The position numbers and the translations under genes are program-made. Positions 1-10,660 of a DNA stretch of 64,000 nucleotides are shown here, piece after piece. The DNA is taken from positions 16,813 through 80,812 of the forward strand of contig JADYZZ010000045.1 of assembly GCA_020852865.1 (NCBI GenBank), in the 5' to 3' direction. The stretch's first letter is position 1. Each line of letters starts with the position of its first letter. The notes beneath the pieces were generated by a model. That model made no database searches. It was not told the DNA's origin and worked only from the letters and a program-made list of their open reading frames with translations. Source of the stretch: Rubrivivax sp. (lineage in GTDB: Bacteria > Pseudomonadota > Gammaproteobacteria > Burkholderiales > Burkholderiaceae_C).

Positions 1-1521
1 GCCGGCGCCGCGCGCCAGCGGCTCGACGCGCAGGTACACCTCGCCGAACTGGCCGGCGCCCCCGGTCTGTTTCTTGTGGCGGTGGTGGCCCTCGGCCCGG
101 GCCGTGATCGTCTCGCGGTAGGCGATGCGCGGCGGACGCGTGTCGACCTCGAACTTGTAGGTCTCCTTCATGCGCTCGAGCAGCACGCGCAGGTGCAGCT
201 CGCCCAGGCCGTAGACGATGGTCTCGTTGGTCTGCGCGACATGCTCGATCTTCAGGCAGGGATCCTCGTCGACGAGCTTGCCGAGGATTTCCCACATCTT
301 CTGCTCGTCGCCGCGCTTCTTGGCCTGCACCGCGATGCCATGCACCGGCTTGGGAAAGTCGAGCGGCTTGAGGTGGATGTGGTCGTCCTCGGCCGCGTCG
401 TGCAGCACGGCGTCGAAGCGGATCTCGTCGACCTTGGCCACCGCGCAGATGTCGCCGGGCAGGGCCTTGGCCACCTCGACATGCTCCTTGCCCTGCAGCA
501 TGAAGACATGGCCCACCTTGAAGGGCTTGCGGCCGTCGCCGATGTACAGCAGCGAGTCCTTGGTCACCGTGCCCTGGTGCACGCGCAGCACACCCATGCG
601 GCCGACGTAGGGATCGACCGTGACCTTGAACACATGCGCCAGCACATGCCTGGCCGGATCGGGTTCGGCGTGCATCAGCTGCGCGCCCTCCCCTTCGCCG
701 TTCAGGAAGTCGGGCGGGTTGCCCTCGGTCGGGTTGGGCAGCAGCTTGACGATCACGTCGAGCAGCTCGGCCACGCCGGCGCCGCTGCGGGCGCTGACGA
801 AGCACACCGGGATCAGGTGGCCTTCGCGCAGCGCCTGCTCGAGCGGCGCGTGCAGCTCGGCGGCGTCGACGTCGCCGTCGCTCAGGTAGCGGTCGACGAA
901 CTCGGCGTCCACCTCTACCACCTGCTCCACGAGCGCGCGGTGCGCGGCGTCGATGCTGCCCAAGTCGCTCGCGCCGGCGCGGCTGTAGAAGCAGTCGACG
1001 ACCTTGCTGCCGCCGGCGGCGGGCAGGTTGACCGGCAGGCATTCCTTGCCGAAGCGCTCCTGGATCTGCGCCAGCAGCGCCGCCAGGTCGACTTCGGCCG
1101 CGTCGATCTTGTTGACGACGATCAGCCGGTCGAGCTGGCGTGACGCGGCGTACTCCATCATGCGTTCGGCCATCGGCTCGATGCCGACGCCGGCGTTGAT
1201 GACGACGGCGGCGGTCTCCACCGCTTCCAGCGCCGGCAGGCTCTGGCCGAGGAAGTCGCTCGCGCCGGGCGTGTCGACGAGGTGGATGCGCGTGTCGGCG
1301 TGCGTCAGGTGCAGCACGGCGCTGTTGAGCGAATGCTGCATGCGGCGCTCGAGCGGGTCGTAGTCGCTGACGGTGGTGCCGCGCTCGAGGCTGCCGGCCG
1401 CGCCGATGGCGCCGGCCTTGACGAGCAGGGCCTCGGCCAGGCTGGTCTTGCCGGCGGACGCAGGTCCCACGAAGGCAAGCGTGCGGATGGCTGCGACGCC
1501 GGCGGGGGCTGGGCTTGGCAT
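1..1521 (-). CDS. Elongation factor G-like translational GTPase (partial, C-terminus outside window)
   Basis: The 507 visible codons form a translational GTPase reading from the ATG at 1521 to the left edge and ending inside the EF-G domain IV region (HHRHKKQTGGAGQFGEVYLR). The P-loop is GPASAGKT (residues 19-26), the G3 motif is DTPGASDF (83-90) and the G4 motif is NKID. Canonical EF-G has GHVDAGKT and DTPGHVDF; the His after DTPG, which positions the hydrolytic water in classical EF-G, is Ala87 here. This matches the divergent EF-G-like (EF-G2 type) group rather than the main fusA of a ribosomal-protein operon, and no such genes are adjacent. Translocase activity is uncertain: a role as a ribosome-associated GTPase is inferred from family only. 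The start is supported by the P-loop lying close to it. Confidence 0.88.
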   Translation of the reverse strand, partial: MPSPAPAGVAAIRTLAFVGPASAGKTSLAEALLVKAGAIGAAGSLERGTTVSDYDPLERRMQHSLNSAVLHLTHADTRIHLVDTPGASDFLGQSLPALEAVETAAVVINAGVGIEPMAERMMEYAASRQLDRLIVVNKIDAAEVDLAALLAQIQERFGKECLPVNLPAAGGSKVVDCFYSRAGASDLGSIDAAHRALVEQVVEVDAEFVDRYLSDGDVDAAELHAPLEQALREGHLIPVCFVSARSGAGVAELLDVIVKLLPNPTEGNPPDFLNGEGEGAQLMHAEPDPARHVLAHVFKVTVDPYVGRMGVLRVHQGTVTKDSLLYIGDGRKPFKVGHVFMLQGKEHVEVAKALPGDICAVAKVDEIRFDAVLHDAAEDDHIHLKPLDFPKPVHGIAVQAKKRGDEQKMWEILGKLVDEDPCLKIEHVAQTNETIVYGLGELHLRVLLERMKETYKFEVDTRPPRIAYRETITARAEGHHRHKKQTGGAGQFGEVYLRVEPLARGAG

Positions 1522-1712
1522 GGGGTGGTCTCCTCGGCCGCGGCGTGGGTGCCGGCAGCCTGTGTCGGGGGTGGATGATGGGCAAAGGCCGGGCCAGCGT
1601 AACGGCTCGGCCGTGGGTGCACAAGGGCGCCGGCCCCGAGGCCGGGGGCGGTCTTGAAGTGGATCAAGCGGCGGCTCGGTCCGGCCCGCCCGCAGCCTGC
1701 GAAGACATGGAC

Positions 1713-1747
1713 CGCGCGGGCGTGATTCATGGCCCCGCACGCTCTCA
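1713..1747 (-). repeat. REP-like intergenic repeat starting at the amn stop codon
   Basis: Read on the minus strand, the TGA stop of amn begins the shared sequence TGAGAGC-GTG, followed after a short variable part by ATGAATCACGCCCGCG. The same words recur at 11.7, 13.8, 19.2, 34.3 and 62.0 kb. Only one half of the palindrome is clear here. Confidence 0.5.
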
Positions 1748-3208
1748 CTGGAAGGCCACCTCGGCAAAGCTGCGCAGCTTGCGGCTGTGCAGGGCGCCCG
1801 GGCGTTCATGGCGCAGCAGCTCGGCGGCACGCAGGCCGATGCGCAGGTGCTGGTCGACGCGTTCGCGGTAGAAGGTGTCGGCCATGCCGGGCAGCTTGAT
1901 CTCGCCGTGCAGCGGCTTGTCGCTCACGCACAGCAGCGTGCCGTAGGGCACGCGGAAGCGGAATCCGTTGGCGGCGATGGTGGCGCTTTCCATGTCGAGC
2001 GCCACCGCGCGGCTCTGGCTGAAGCGGCGCGCCGGCCCCGGCTCGGGCAGCAGCTCCCAGTTGCGGTTGTCGGTGCTGGCCACGGTGCCGGTGCGCAGGA
2101 TGCGCTTGAGCTCGTAGCCCGCGAGCTGGGTCACGTCGGCCACCGCCTGTTCGAGCGCGAGCTGCACCTCGGCCAGCGCCGGCAGCGGCACCCACGGCGG
2201 CAGTTCCTCGTCGAGGACATGGTCCTCGCGCATGTAGGCATGCGCCAGCACGTAGTCGCCCAGCTGCTGGCTGCCGCTCAGCCCCGCGCAATGGCCGAGC
2301 ATCAGCCAGCAGTGCGGACGCAGCACCGCGACATGGTCGGTCACCGTCTTGGCGTTGGCCGGGCCCACGCCGATGTTGATCATCGTGATGCCGCTCGCGC
2401 CCGGGCGCACCAGGTGGTAGGCGGGCATCTGCGGCAGCCGCGCCGGCGGCGTGCCGCTGCGACTGCCGCCGCGCGGGGTGACGACGTTGCCGGGCTCGAC
2501 GAAGGCCTCGTACGGTGCTGCCGGATCGGCCATCAGCGCCTGGCCGAGGCGGATGAACTCGTCGACGTAGAACTGGTAGTTCGTGAACAGCACGAAGTTC
2601 TGGAAATGCTCGGGCGCGGTGCCGCTGTAGTGGCGCAGCCGCTGCAGCGAGTAGTCGACGCGCGCCGCCGTGAACAGCGCCAGCGGCAGCGGTTCGCCCG
2701 GCGCCGGCTCGTGCGTGCCGTTGGCGATGCCGTCGTCCATCGCGGCCAGGTCGGGCAGGTCGAACAGGTCGCGCATCAGCAAGCGCCGCTCGGGTCCGAG
2801 CGAGCCCTCGAGGTGGTCGCTCTCGGCGAGCGAAAAATGCACGGGGATCGGCTGCGTGCTCGTGCCCACCTCGAGCGGCACGCGGTGGTTGCGCAGCAGC
2901 AGCCGGAACTGCTCGCGGTAGTAGTCGGCGAACAGCTCCGGGCGCGTGAGCGTGGTCTCGTAGTTGCCGGGACCGGCGACGAAGCCGTAGGCCAGGCGCG
3001 AATCGGCGCGCGCGACGGTGTCGGTGCGCAGCCGCACGAAGGGGTAGCAGGCGCGCACGTGCCGCCCCTCGTCGGTGCCGGCGACGAAGCGCTGCAGCGC
3101 CTGGCGCAGGTGCTCGACGCTGGCGCGGTAGATGCGCTGCACCTGGGCGAGCGCCGCGTCGGGGTCGTCGAACTTGACGGGAGCGATGAAGGGCGGCTGG
3201 CTCGGCAT
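1745..3208 (-). CDS. amn: AMP nucleosidase
   Basis: This 487-residue protein has the length and architecture of Amn (E. coli about 484 residues). An N-terminal AMP-nucleosidase-specific domain is followed by a nucleoside-phosphorylase-like catalytic domain. The conserved core includes INIGVGPANAKTVTDH and LMLGHCAGL around residues 280-310, and ALDMESATIAANGFRFRVPY near residue 410. The enzyme hydrolyses AMP to adenine and ribose 5-phosphate in the cytoplasm and takes part in purine salvage and AMP-pool control. It stands alone on the minus strand, 223 bases from the EF-G-like gene. The stop codon is the first triplet of a repeat element, so the repeat touches the coding end. Confidence 0.93.
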   Translation of the reverse strand: MPSQPPFIAPVKFDDPDAALAQVQRIYRASVEHLRQALQRFVAGTDEGRHVRACYPFVRLRTDTVARADSRLAYGFVAGPGNYETTLTRPELFADYYREQFRLLLRNHRVPLEVGTSTQPIPVHFSLAESDHLEGSLGPERRLLMRDLFDLPDLAAMDDGIANGTHEPAPGEPLPLALFTAARVDYSLQRLRHYSGTAPEHFQNFVLFTNYQFYVDEFIRLGQALMADPAAPYEAFVEPGNVVTPRGGSRSGTPPARLPQMPAYHLVRPGASGITMINIGVGPANAKTVTDHVAVLRPHCWLMLGHCAGLSGSQQLGDYVLAHAYMREDHVLDEELPPWVPLPALAEVQLALEQAVADVTQLAGYELKRILRTGTVASTDNRNWELLPEPGPARRFSQSRAVALDMESATIAANGFRFRVPYGTLLCVSDKPLHGEIKLPGMADTFYRERVDQHLRIGLRAAELLRHERPGALHSRKLRSFAEVAFQ

Positions 3209-3535
3209 GGCCTATTGTCGCGAAGGTCGGCGCGCCGGCGGCCCGCAGTTGCGGGCTTGGCGCGAGCCGGCAGCCCGCGACCCCAGGTGGGCCGGACCCG
3301 AAGGCGTGCAGGTACCGCCGATGGGCGCCGGTGAGCGCCGCCTGAGCATTTCAAGCCCGCCAGCGGGTCCGGTGTTCTTGAAGGAACCGCCACCTTCCGC
3401 TATGCCGTGACCGTTTGATATTCCTGTTCCTTGAGAGGTTGGATCTGGCACAACAGGGCACGCTGATGAGGGCACCCCCCGGGAATGAGTGGCCTCGAAC
3501 GTCGCGAAATGGCCCCGGAATTAGCGCTTGACTAG
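3209..3535. other. Intergenic stretch, lower GC, no gene recognised
   Basis: The segment lies between the divergent amn start and a broken ATPase gene. The part from about 3400 to 3535 is clearly less GC-rich than its surroundings, and short frames there are closed by stops. No tRNA, terminator or known element was recognised. It may hold debris of the lost N-terminal part of the neighbouring pseudogene or of an old insertion; this is inference. Confidence 0.4.
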
Positions 3536-5717
3536 ACGTTCGGCCTCGAACACAGGTCCGAGACGCTGCTGGCCCGGGTGCGCGAGCGGCGTCTCGTGAC
3601 CCTGCACGGACCAGGCGGCAGCGGCAAGACGAGGCTGGCGGTGGAAGTGGCGCGTGCCGCGGCGGCCGCGCCGAGCGCGCGGGGCGGCTTCGACGGCGTG
3701 TACTTCGTGCCGCTGCTGGCCTGCGAGTCGGCGGCCCAGGTGCTGCAGGCGGCGGCCGACGCGCACGGCCCCGGCGGCCGCGCGGCGCCGCGGCCGCGCC
3801 TGCTCGCCGCACTGGAGCAGCGGCGCGTGCTGCTGGTGCTCGACAACCTCGAGCAGTTGAACGCCGAGGCCGACCGCGAGATTGCCACCTGGCTGGCGGC
3901 GTTGCCGCAGTTGCATGTGCTGGCGACGTCGCGGCGCGTGCTCGGGCTGGATGGCGAGGCGATCATCGAGCAGGAAGGCCTGGCGCTGCCGCCCACGGGT
4001 GCGAAGCTCGACGAACTGGCGGCGAGCCCGGCCGTGGCGCTGTTCGTCGACCGGGCCCGCGCGGCCCGGGCCGACTTTCACCTCGGGCCGCGCAACGCGG
4101 ACGCGGTAGGCGCGCTCGTGCGACGCGTCGGCGGCATGCCGCTCGCCATCGAGCTGGCGGCGTCGCGCGTGCGTTCGCTCGCGCCGCAGCATCTGCTGCA
4201 CAGGCTCGCCGAAGGCACGGGTACGCCGACGCTCGATCTGCTGGCGCGCCAGCGCTCGGGCGCGTCGCCCGACGTGCGCCACGCGTCGATGCGCGCCGTG
4301 ATCGCCTGGAGCTGGCGCGAGCTCGATCCGGGCCAGGTCGCGCTGGCGCAGTGTCTGGCGGTGCTGGCGGCGCCGGCCGACGAGGCCGTCGTGGCCGGCG
4401 TGGCCGGCCTGTCGCGGGCGCGCGCGCGCGCTGCTGGCCACGCTGCGCGACCTCGCGCTCGTCGCGGTGACGACGGATGAGGCGGATGAGGCGGGTGAGG
4501 CGAGCCAAGCGGGTGAGGCGGGGCCGCGCTACGCGCTGCTGCAGCCGGTGCGCGAGTACGCCGCCGAGCAAGCCGGGCCGGCGCGGCTGCGCTCGGCGCG
4601 CCGCCGCTTGCGTGCGCACCTGCTCGGTCTGGCCGCGGGCCGCGGCCCGGCGGAGCTCGCGCACCTCGTGGACCTGCTGCCGCACGTGCACGAAGCCATC
4701 CTGCGCGCTCCGGGCGACGGTGATGCGCGTCATGCGCTCGAGCTGGCGCTGGAATTGCGCCCGCTGTGGGAATGGGAGGTGCTGCCGCTGGCCGACCTGC
4801 GCGCGCTCGAGCTGTGCCTCGACGGCGCGGCCGGTGACGACGCACTGCTCGGTGATGCGCTCGAGCTGCTGGCCTTCGCCAGCGTGCTGGCCGGCCTGGC
4901 CGAGGCGGGGCTGGCGCATATCGAGCGCGCCCGCGCGCTGGCACTCGACGATCGGCGCCGCAGCGTGGTCCTGGCGCGCTGGGCGGCGGTGCGCTACCAC
5001 GCCGGCAGCATCGGGCCCGAACTGCTCGACGCCGCCGCCGAGGCCGTGGCGCTGGCCGAACGCAGCGGTGATGCCGCGGCACGCGCCGGCGCCTATCGCC
5101 TGCAGGGCATGCTGGTGTGCAACCTCGGGCTCGAATACGCGCGCAGCGAGGCGCTGATGGCGCGCGCGCAGGGGCTTGCCGAGCAGCTCGGCGACCACCG
5201 CACGGCACAGCGGCGTCTGCTCGACCGCGCGATCATGTGGGCCTGGCTGGGGCGCGAAGGCGAGGCCGCGCAGGTGCTGCACGAGTGCGTCGACGGCGCG
5301 CTGCGCGACCGCGACTGGCAAGGCGCGATGATCTGCGCGCGCCAGCTCGGCCGCGTCTACGTGCGCATGCGCGCGTGGGAGGCGGCGGCGGCCGCGTTCC
5401 GGCGCGGCCTGCGGCTGGCCTGGGAGCGCCGCCATTCCGTCGAGCTCGCGGTCGGCCTGCTGCACCTGCCCGACGCGCTGGTGCACCAGCCGGCGCAGCT
5501 CGAGCTCGCGGCGCGGCTGCACGGCTTTGCCCGCGCACACTGGGCGCGCCTGTTCGGCGAACTCAACCGCATCGAGCAGCGCGAGGTGCGGCGCACGCGG
5601 CGGCTGCTGCGGCTGCGCCTGGGCGCCGGGCGCGCCGAGGCGCTGCGCGTGCAGGGCCTGCGCTGGAGCAAGCGCGAGGCCGCGGCTGCGGCGCTGGCCG
5701 GCGAGCCGGCGGCGTGA
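3536..5717 (+). pseudogene. Broken AfsR/LuxR-type regulatory ATPase (NB-ARC-like plus TPR), N-truncated and frameshifted
   Basis: The first frame (3536 to about 4430) encodes a STAND/NB-ARC-like ATPase: Walker A GPGGSGKT, Walker B LLVLDNLEQL, sensor-like LATSRR, and GGMPLAIELAASRVR, as in predicted regulatory ATPases. The homologous reading then continues only in another frame, about 4435 to 5717 (LLATLRDLALVAVTTDE, then YALLQPVREYAAEQ and helical, TPR-like sequence). The switch falls in an alternating GC tract at 4417-4431. The reading is open only from 3536, directly after a TAG, and there is no upstream DNA-binding or kinase domain of the kind these proteins usually carry. Candidate internal starts are GTG 3578 and GTG 4467. 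A sequencing error in the GC tract could explain the frameshift but not the missing N-terminus. Confidence 0.72.
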
Positions 5718-5748
5718 GGGTGGCGGCGCGGCGCGCGCTGCCCGCGCT

Positions 5749-6708
5749 TCAATACGCGCTGGCCGCGTCGAGCCGCGCGATGTCGCTCGTTGTCAGCGCC
5801 AGGTGCGCCGCGCGCGCGAGCTCCTGCCATTGCGCGGGCGACGTCGCGCTGGCGATCGGCGCGGTGATGCCGTTGCGTGCGATCTGCCAGGCCAGCGCCA
5901 CCTGCGCCGGCGTGGCACGGTGCGCGGCGGCCACGGCGTCGAGCGCGGCGAGGATCGCCATGCCGCGCGCGTCGAGGTAGGGCTCGATGCCGGCGCCGCG
6001 CGTGCTCTTGCCGAGGTCGGCCCGGCTGCGGTACTTGCCGGTGAGGAAGCCGCGCGCCAGAGCGTAGAAATTGATGACGCCGATGCCCTCGGCGCGGCAC
6101 AGCGGCTCGAGTTCGGCCTCGTAGGGCGCGCGCTCGTACAGGTTGTACAGCGGCTGCAGGCTCTCGTAGCGCGGCACGCGCAGGCGCGCGCTCGCGGCCA
6201 GTGCCTCGGCCAGACGCGCGGCGCCGAAGTTGGACGCGCCGATGGCGCGCACCTTGCCTTCCTGGATCAGCTCGGCGAAGGCGCCCAGCGTCTCCTCGAG
6301 CGGCGTCTGCGGGTCGTCTTCGTGCGCCTGGTACAGATCGACATGGTCGGTCTGCAGCCGCGCGAGCGAGTCGTGCAGCGCCTGGCGGATCCAGCGCCGC
6401 GCCAGGCCGCTGCGCCCCGAGCCGGCGTCGCCCATCGGCTTGCCCACCTTGGTGGCGAGCAGCACCTTGCGGCGCTTGCCGCTGGCCTTGAGCCAGCGGC
6501 CGATGACGGCTTCGCTCTCGCCGCCGCCGTGGCCGGGCACCCAGCGCGAGTAGACGTCGGCGGTGTCGACGAGGTTGAAGCCCGAGTCGACGAAGGCGTC
6601 GAGCACGGCGAACGAAGCATGTTCGTCGGCGGTCCAGCCGAAGACGTTGCCGCCGACGGCGATCGGGGCGACTTTCAGGCCCGAGCGGCCGAGTTCGCGC
6701 AACTGCAT
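5749..6708 (-). CDS. Aldo/keto reductase
   Basis: The 319-residue protein is a full-length AKR-superfamily NADPH-dependent oxidoreductase. The catalytic Asp and Tyr lie in VDTADVY (Asp48, Tyr53), the Lys in LLATKVGKP (about residue 86), and the His in YQAHEDD (about 118). The C-terminal NADPH-binding part includes GASNFG and the late SATSPAQW segment. It is closest in style to the YajO/Tas-like aldo/keto reductases that act on small aldehydes and ketones, but the substrate cannot be read from the sequence. It is 36 bases downstream of hslU on the same strand and could be read through from the heat-shock operon. Its stop is tail-to-tail with the pseudogene, 31 bases away. Confidence 0.9.
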   Translation of the reverse strand: MQLRELGRSGLKVAPIAVGGNVFGWTADEHASFAVLDAFVDSGFNLVDTADVYSRWVPGHGGGESEAVIGRWLKASGKRRKVLLATKVGKPMGDAGSGRSGLARRWIRQALHDSLARLQTDHVDLYQAHEDDPQTPLEETLGAFAELIQEGKVRAIGASNFGAARLAEALAASARLRVPRYESLQPLYNLYERAPYEAELEPLCRAEGIGVINFYALARGFLTGKYRSRADLGKSTRGAGIEPYLDARGMAILAALDAVAAAHRATPAQVALAWQIARNGITAPIASATSPAQWQELARAAHLALTTSDIARLDAASAY

Positions 6709-6744
6709 GGCGTCCTCCTGCGGGACGCGCCGGCGCGCCCGCCC

Positions 6745-8082
6745 TCAGAGAATGTAGCGCGAGAGATCCTCGTTGCGCGCCAGCTCGGCCAGGCGCTGGT
6801 TCACCGCCGCGGCGTCCAGCGTCACCGTTTGGCCGCCGCGGTTGGGCGCGTCGAAGCTGACGTCGTCGAGCAGCCGTTCCATCACGGTGGCCAGGCGGCG
6901 CGCACCGATGTTCTCGGTGCGTTCGTTCACCTCGTAGGCGATCTCGGCCAGCCGGCGCACGGCCTCGGGAGTGATCTCGAGCGCGACGCCCTCGGTGGCG
7001 AGCAAGGCCTGGTACTGCTTGATCAGGCTGGCCTGCGTGCTGGTGAGGATGGCCTCGAAGTCGTCGACCGACAGCGAGCCGAGTTCGACGCGTATCGGGA
7101 AGCGCCCCTGCAGTTCGGGGATCAGGTCGCTCGGCCTGGAGAGATGGAAGGCGCCCGAGGCGATGAACAGCATGTGGTCGGTCTTGACCATGCCGTACTT
7201 GGTGTTGACGGTGGTGCCCTCGACCAGCGGCAGCAGGTCGCGCTGCACGCCCTGACGGCTGACGTCGGCGCCGCCCGACACGCCGTCGGCGCTGCGTGAG
7301 GCGACCTTGTCGATCTCGTCGATGAAGACGATGCCGCTGCCCTCGGCGTGGGCGAGCGCGGCGGCGCGGATCTCGTCCTCGTTCACCAGGCGTGCGGCCT
7401 CGTCGTCGACGAGCCGCGCCAGCGCCTCGCGGATCTTCACCTTGCGCGTCTTGCGCCGGGCCGCGCCGAGCTGGCCGAACAGGCCCTTCAACTGCTCGGC
7501 CATCTCCTCCATGCCCTGGGGCCCCAGGATCTCGAGCGTGGGCCTGGGCTCGGCGAGCTCGATCTCGACTTCCTTGTCGTCGAGCGCGCCCTCGCGCAGG
7601 CGCTTGCGCATCACCTGGCGCGCCGTGCCGTCGGTCGCCGGCGCCTCGCTCGTGAACCCGGTGCTGCGCGGCGGCGGCACGAGGATGTCGAGGATGCGCT
7701 CCTCGGCCGCGTCCTCGGCCTGCGTGCGCTTGGCGCGCATCTGGCGCTCGCGCTCTTGCTTGACGGCGACGTCGACCAGGTCGCGCACGATGGTGTCGAC
7801 ATCCTTGCCGACGTAGCCGACCTCGGTGAACTTGGTCGCCTCGACCTTGATGAAGGGGGCATCGGCCAGGCGCGCCAGGCGGCGTGCGATCTCGGTCTTG
7901 CCGACGCCGGTGGGGCCGATCATCAGGATGTTCTTGGGCGTGATCTCGCCGCGCAGCCGCTCGTCGACTTGCTGGCGGCGCCAGCGGTTGCGCAGGGCGA
8001 TGGCCACCGCGCGCTTGGCCGCGTGCTGGCCGACGATGTGGCGGTCGAGCTCGGAGACGATCTCCTGCGGCGTCATGCTCAT
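6745..8082 (-). CDS. hslU: ATP-dependent protease ATPase subunit HslU
   Basis: HslU is the AAA+ unfoldase of the HslVU (ClpYQ) protease. The 445-residue protein has Walker A GPTGVGKT (56-63), pore loop GYVGKD just after it, Walker [10 protein letters not shown] near residue 245, sensor and arginine-finger region [12 protein letters not shown], and the C-terminal RYIL end that docks into HslV. The start is ATG 8082; its first four bases ATGA overlap the hslV stop, so the two subunits are translationally coupled in the usual hslV-hslU order. The length matches the E. coli protein (443). Confidence 0.97.
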   Translation of the reverse strand: MSMTPQEIVSELDRHIVGQHAAKRAVAIALRNRWRRQQVDERLRGEITPKNILMIGPTGVGKTEIARRLARLADAPFIKVEATKFTEVGYVGKDVDTIVRDLVDVAVKQERERQMRAKRTQAEDAAEERILDILVPPPRSTGFTSEAPATDGTARQVMRKRLREGALDDKEVEIELAEPRPTLEILGPQGMEEMAEQLKGLFGQLGAARRKTRKVKIREALARLVDDEAARLVNEDEIRAAALAHAEGSGIVFIDEIDKVASRSADGVSGGADVSRQGVQRDLLPLVEGTTVNTKYGMVKTDHMLFIASGAFHLSRPSDLIPELQGRFPIRVELGSLSVDDFEAILTSTQASLIKQYQALLATEGVALEITPEAVRRLAEIAYEVNERTENIGARRLATVMERLLDDVSFDAPNRGGQTVTLDAAAVNQRLAELARNEDLSRYIL

Positions 8083-8648
8083 CGCGGCTCGTCCGGCCCG
8101 GGGCCGGGCGCATGGCCCAGCGTCTCGACGACGTGGTTCTGGTTGGTGTAGATGCACAGCTCGCCGGCGATGACGAGGCTGTGCTTGACGATCTGCGCCG
8201 GCGCCAGCGCGGTGTGCTCGAGCAGCGCGCGCGCCGCCGCCTGCGCATAGGCGCCGCCCGAGCCGATGGCGACGATGCCGTGCTCGGGCTCGAGGACGTC
8301 GCCGTTGCCGGTGATGACAAGCGAGCTGCCGGCGTCGGCCACCGCGAGCATGGCTTCCAGGCGGCGCAGCACGCGGTCGGTGCGCCAGTCCTTCGTGAGC
8401 TCGATGGCGGCGCGCTGCAGGTGGCCCTGGTGCTTTTCGAGCTTGGCTTCGAAGCGCTCGAACAGCGTGAAGGCGTCGGCAGTGGCGCCGGCGAAGCCCG
8501 CGAGCACGCGGTCGTGATAGAGCCGGCGCACCTTGCGCGCGCCGGCCTTGACGACGATGTTGCCCAGCGTCACCTGTCCGTCGCCGCCGAGCGCGACGAG
8601 CGCGCCGCGGCGCACGCTCAGGATGGTGGTGCCGTGCCAGGTTTCCAT
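8079..8648 (-). CDS. hslV: ATP-dependent protease proteolytic subunit HslV
   Basis: HslV is the proteasome-like threonine peptidase of HslVU, forming a double hexamer in the cytoplasm. The 189-residue product begins [10 protein letters not shown]; Thr7 is the expected N-terminal nucleophile after removal of a six-residue propeptide. [19 protein letters not shown] is the typical later core. The ATG at 8648 gives exactly this short propeptide, so longer readings upstream are rejected. It overlaps hslU by 4 bases. Confidence 0.96.
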   Translation of the reverse strand: METWHGTTILSVRRGALVALGGDGQVTLGNIVVKAGARKVRRLYHDRVLAGFAGATADAFTLFERFEAKLEKHQGHLQRAAIELTKDWRTDRVLRRLEAMLAVADAGSSLVITGNGDVLEPEHGIVAIGSGGAYAQAAARALLEHTALAPAQIVKHSLVIAGELCIYTNQNHVVETLGHAPGPGPDEPR

Positions 8649-8716
8649 GGGATCGGGCGCAGATGGGGCCGAACCGGTGCGTCTCAAGCCTGCGTCGGCC
8701 TGGCCTGCGCCGCCGC

Positions 8717-10474
8717 TCAGACCCTGCGCACCTGCACCCTGGCGTGCTCGTCGATGCCCATCGCGCCGAAGAACAGCGCCACCAGGCGGTGCGCGTCGGT
8801 GAACTGCACGCTGCGGTTCTCGGCGCCGCGCGCCAGCACCCAGTTGAGCAGGTCGCCGGCGGCGATGAAGTCGACGCGGATCAGGCGCGCGCAGCTCACC
8901 TGCACCACCGTGGCGCTGCCGAGCTGGCCGGTCAGCTTGCCCAGAGTCGGGCCGATGTCGCCCATCAACTGGCCCGACAGCTCGACATGCGCGACCTCGA
9001 CGCCGCCCGCCTCGTCGGCGATCGCGCTCTCGAGGAAGCCGGTGGACACCTCGCTCACGACCGACATCGGCGGCGCCAGCGTCGACAGCGTCGAGCCGCT
9101 GATGTACACCTTGCAGCGCGCCGGCTCCCACGACGGCGGGCTCACCTCGTAGGTGACGCAGTAGTCGATCGCGGCCTCGTCGAACTGGTCGGCGCGGTTG
9201 GCCAGGCGCAGCGCGTCCAGGCGCGTGAGCCAGAACACCGGATCGGCGTCGCGCACGCCGGTGGGCGCGGATTCGGCCAGCAGCTGCAGCAGCCGTTCGC
9301 CGCCGATCCAGCGCATCTCGATCGCCTGCCCGGACCACAGGCGCAACAGCGTCGACAGCTGCATCGCTGCCTCGGCGTCGATGCGTTTGAGCCGCCCGAA
9401 CTCGAACACCCAGGGCAGCGGCAGCTGCAGCGTCTGCGAGCGCAGCCGGGCGACGGCGTCGATGTCGAGCAGCTCGGGGCAGACCCAGCCGATTTCGCCG
9501 GCGCGCGCCGCGGCCGGCGCCGGCACCAGGGGCTCGTCGGCAATGGCCTCGGCCACGAGCTTGGGCAGCGAGTACCACTGCGGCGCGCTCCAGCCGAACC
9601 GGTGCGCGTACTCGAGCGCCAGGCTCTCGAAGCGCTGCTGCTGCCCGGTGGCGCGGTACAGGTCGAACAGCACGAGCCAGGTCTCGGCGTGCTGTGCGCG
9701 CGCGCCGCCGGCGCCGGTGAGGCGGGCGAGCAACTGCTCGGTCTGCTGGAACTCGGCGTTGGCGAAGGCGATCACCGCCTCGTCGAGCTCGGGATCGTGC
9801 ACGGCCTCACTGACTTCGACGGCAAGCGGTTGCGCCGGCGCGCCGGCCTCGGGCGGCGTGCCGCCTGCGAGCGCCGTGGGCCGGCTGGCCGCTGCCGGCG
9901 CGGCGGACGGGGCCGGCGCAGCGGCCGCAATGGGCGGCGCGAGCGGCGGCAGGCCGGGCGACATCTGCACGGGCGCCGGCGTCGCCGGCGGTGCCATGTC
10001 GGCGTCGGGCAGCGGCGGCAGCGCGGGCAGCCGTTCGTCGTCGTCGGCGCTGCCGCCGGCGTAGATCGGCTCGCGCGGCGCGACCGGCGGCGGCGCGCGG
10101 CGCGTCGATGCGAAGCCGCCGTCGCCGCCCATCTGCTGCTCGATCTCGTCGATCTTGGCCTTGACGCCGGCGTCGGGTCGCGCCTCGGGCTTGTCGGGCA
10201 GGCGGGCTTCGGAGTCGTCGAGCCGCGACGAGCCGCCGAGCGCCGCGATCTGCTCGGGCGAGAGGCCATCGCGCCGGATGCGCCGCAGCATGTCGAACTC
10301 GCGCTTGCGCACGAAGTCGTTGCGCCGCTTGCGCTCGATCATCGCCTTGAGCTCGGACTTCTCGAGCTCGAGGTCCTGGGACTCGGCCTGGCGCGAACTC
10401 AGATCGATCCAGTCCGTGGCCGGATTGGCGACGAAGCGCACGACCTTGCGGAAGAAACTCTCGTTCTCGGCCAT
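8717..10474 (-). CDS. STAS-domain protein linked to hslVU (function unknown)
   Basis: This 585-residue protein has three visible parts. The first about 90 residues are charged and helical ([14 protein letters not shown], then Glu/Lys/Arg-rich sequence). A Pro/Ala-rich linker covers about residues 100-220. The C-terminal half contains an N-terminal TPR-like helical part and a terminal STAS-like domain (about 480-585) with [14 protein letters not shown] and [14 protein letters not shown]. The residue usually phosphorylated in anti-sigma-antagonist STAS domains is not evident. It precedes hslV on the same strand by 68 bases and is probably co-transcribed. The start MAENESFF (ATG 10474) is preferred over an upstream frame extension. 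The role is unknown; a scaffold or partner-switch function is a guess. Confidence 0.8.
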   Translation of the reverse strand: MAENESFFRKVVRFVANPATDWIDLSSRQAESQDLELEKSELKAMIERKRRNDFVRKREFDMLRRIRRDGLSPEQIAALGGSSRLDDSEARLPDKPEARPDAGVKAKIDEIEQQMGGDGGFASTRRAPPPVAPREPIYAGGSADDDERLPALPPLPDADMAPPATPAPVQMSPGLPPLAPPIAAAAPAPSAAPAAASRPTALAGGTPPEAGAPAQPLAVEVSEAVHDPELDEAVIAFANAEFQQTEQLLARLTGAGGARAQHAETWLVLFDLYRATGQQQRFESLALEYAHRFGWSAPQWYSLPKLVAEAIADEPLVPAPAAARAGEIGWVCPELLDIDAVARLRSQTLQLPLPWVFEFGRLKRIDAEAAMQLSTLLRLWSGQAIEMRWIGGERLLQLLAESAPTGVRDADPVFWLTRLDALRLANRADQFDEAAIDYCVTYEVSPPSWEPARCKVYISGSTLSTLAPPMSVVSEVSTGFLESAIADEAGGVEVAHVELSGQLMGDIGPTLGKLTGQLGSATVVQVSCARLIRVDFIAAGDLLNWVLARGAENRSVQFTDAHRLVALFFGAMGIDEHARVQVRRV

Positions 10475-10660
10475 GGAAGGGCAATGGTAAGCGCTGCCGG
10501 CGGGCAAGGACGACGAAGGATGCCGCGAACGCAGCCGCCGCGCGCGGTGGCGGCGACGCGGGGCGCGCCGCGGCGGCCCGGCTCGCGGGCGGGTGCGCCG
10601 CCTTGCCTGCTCTGCCGCGACCGGGCCGCGCCGGGAGCGCTCGGGCCCGGGGAAGGCGGC

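Noticed and set aside
1787..3334. A 515-codon plus-strand frame opposite amn
   Set aside because: A mirror frame of a well-supported gene with His/Arg/Ala-rich composition.
5357..8320. A 987-codon minus-strand open frame
   Set aside because: It overlaps the aldo/keto reductase and hslU in another frame, and is Arg/Ala-rich without domain sequence.
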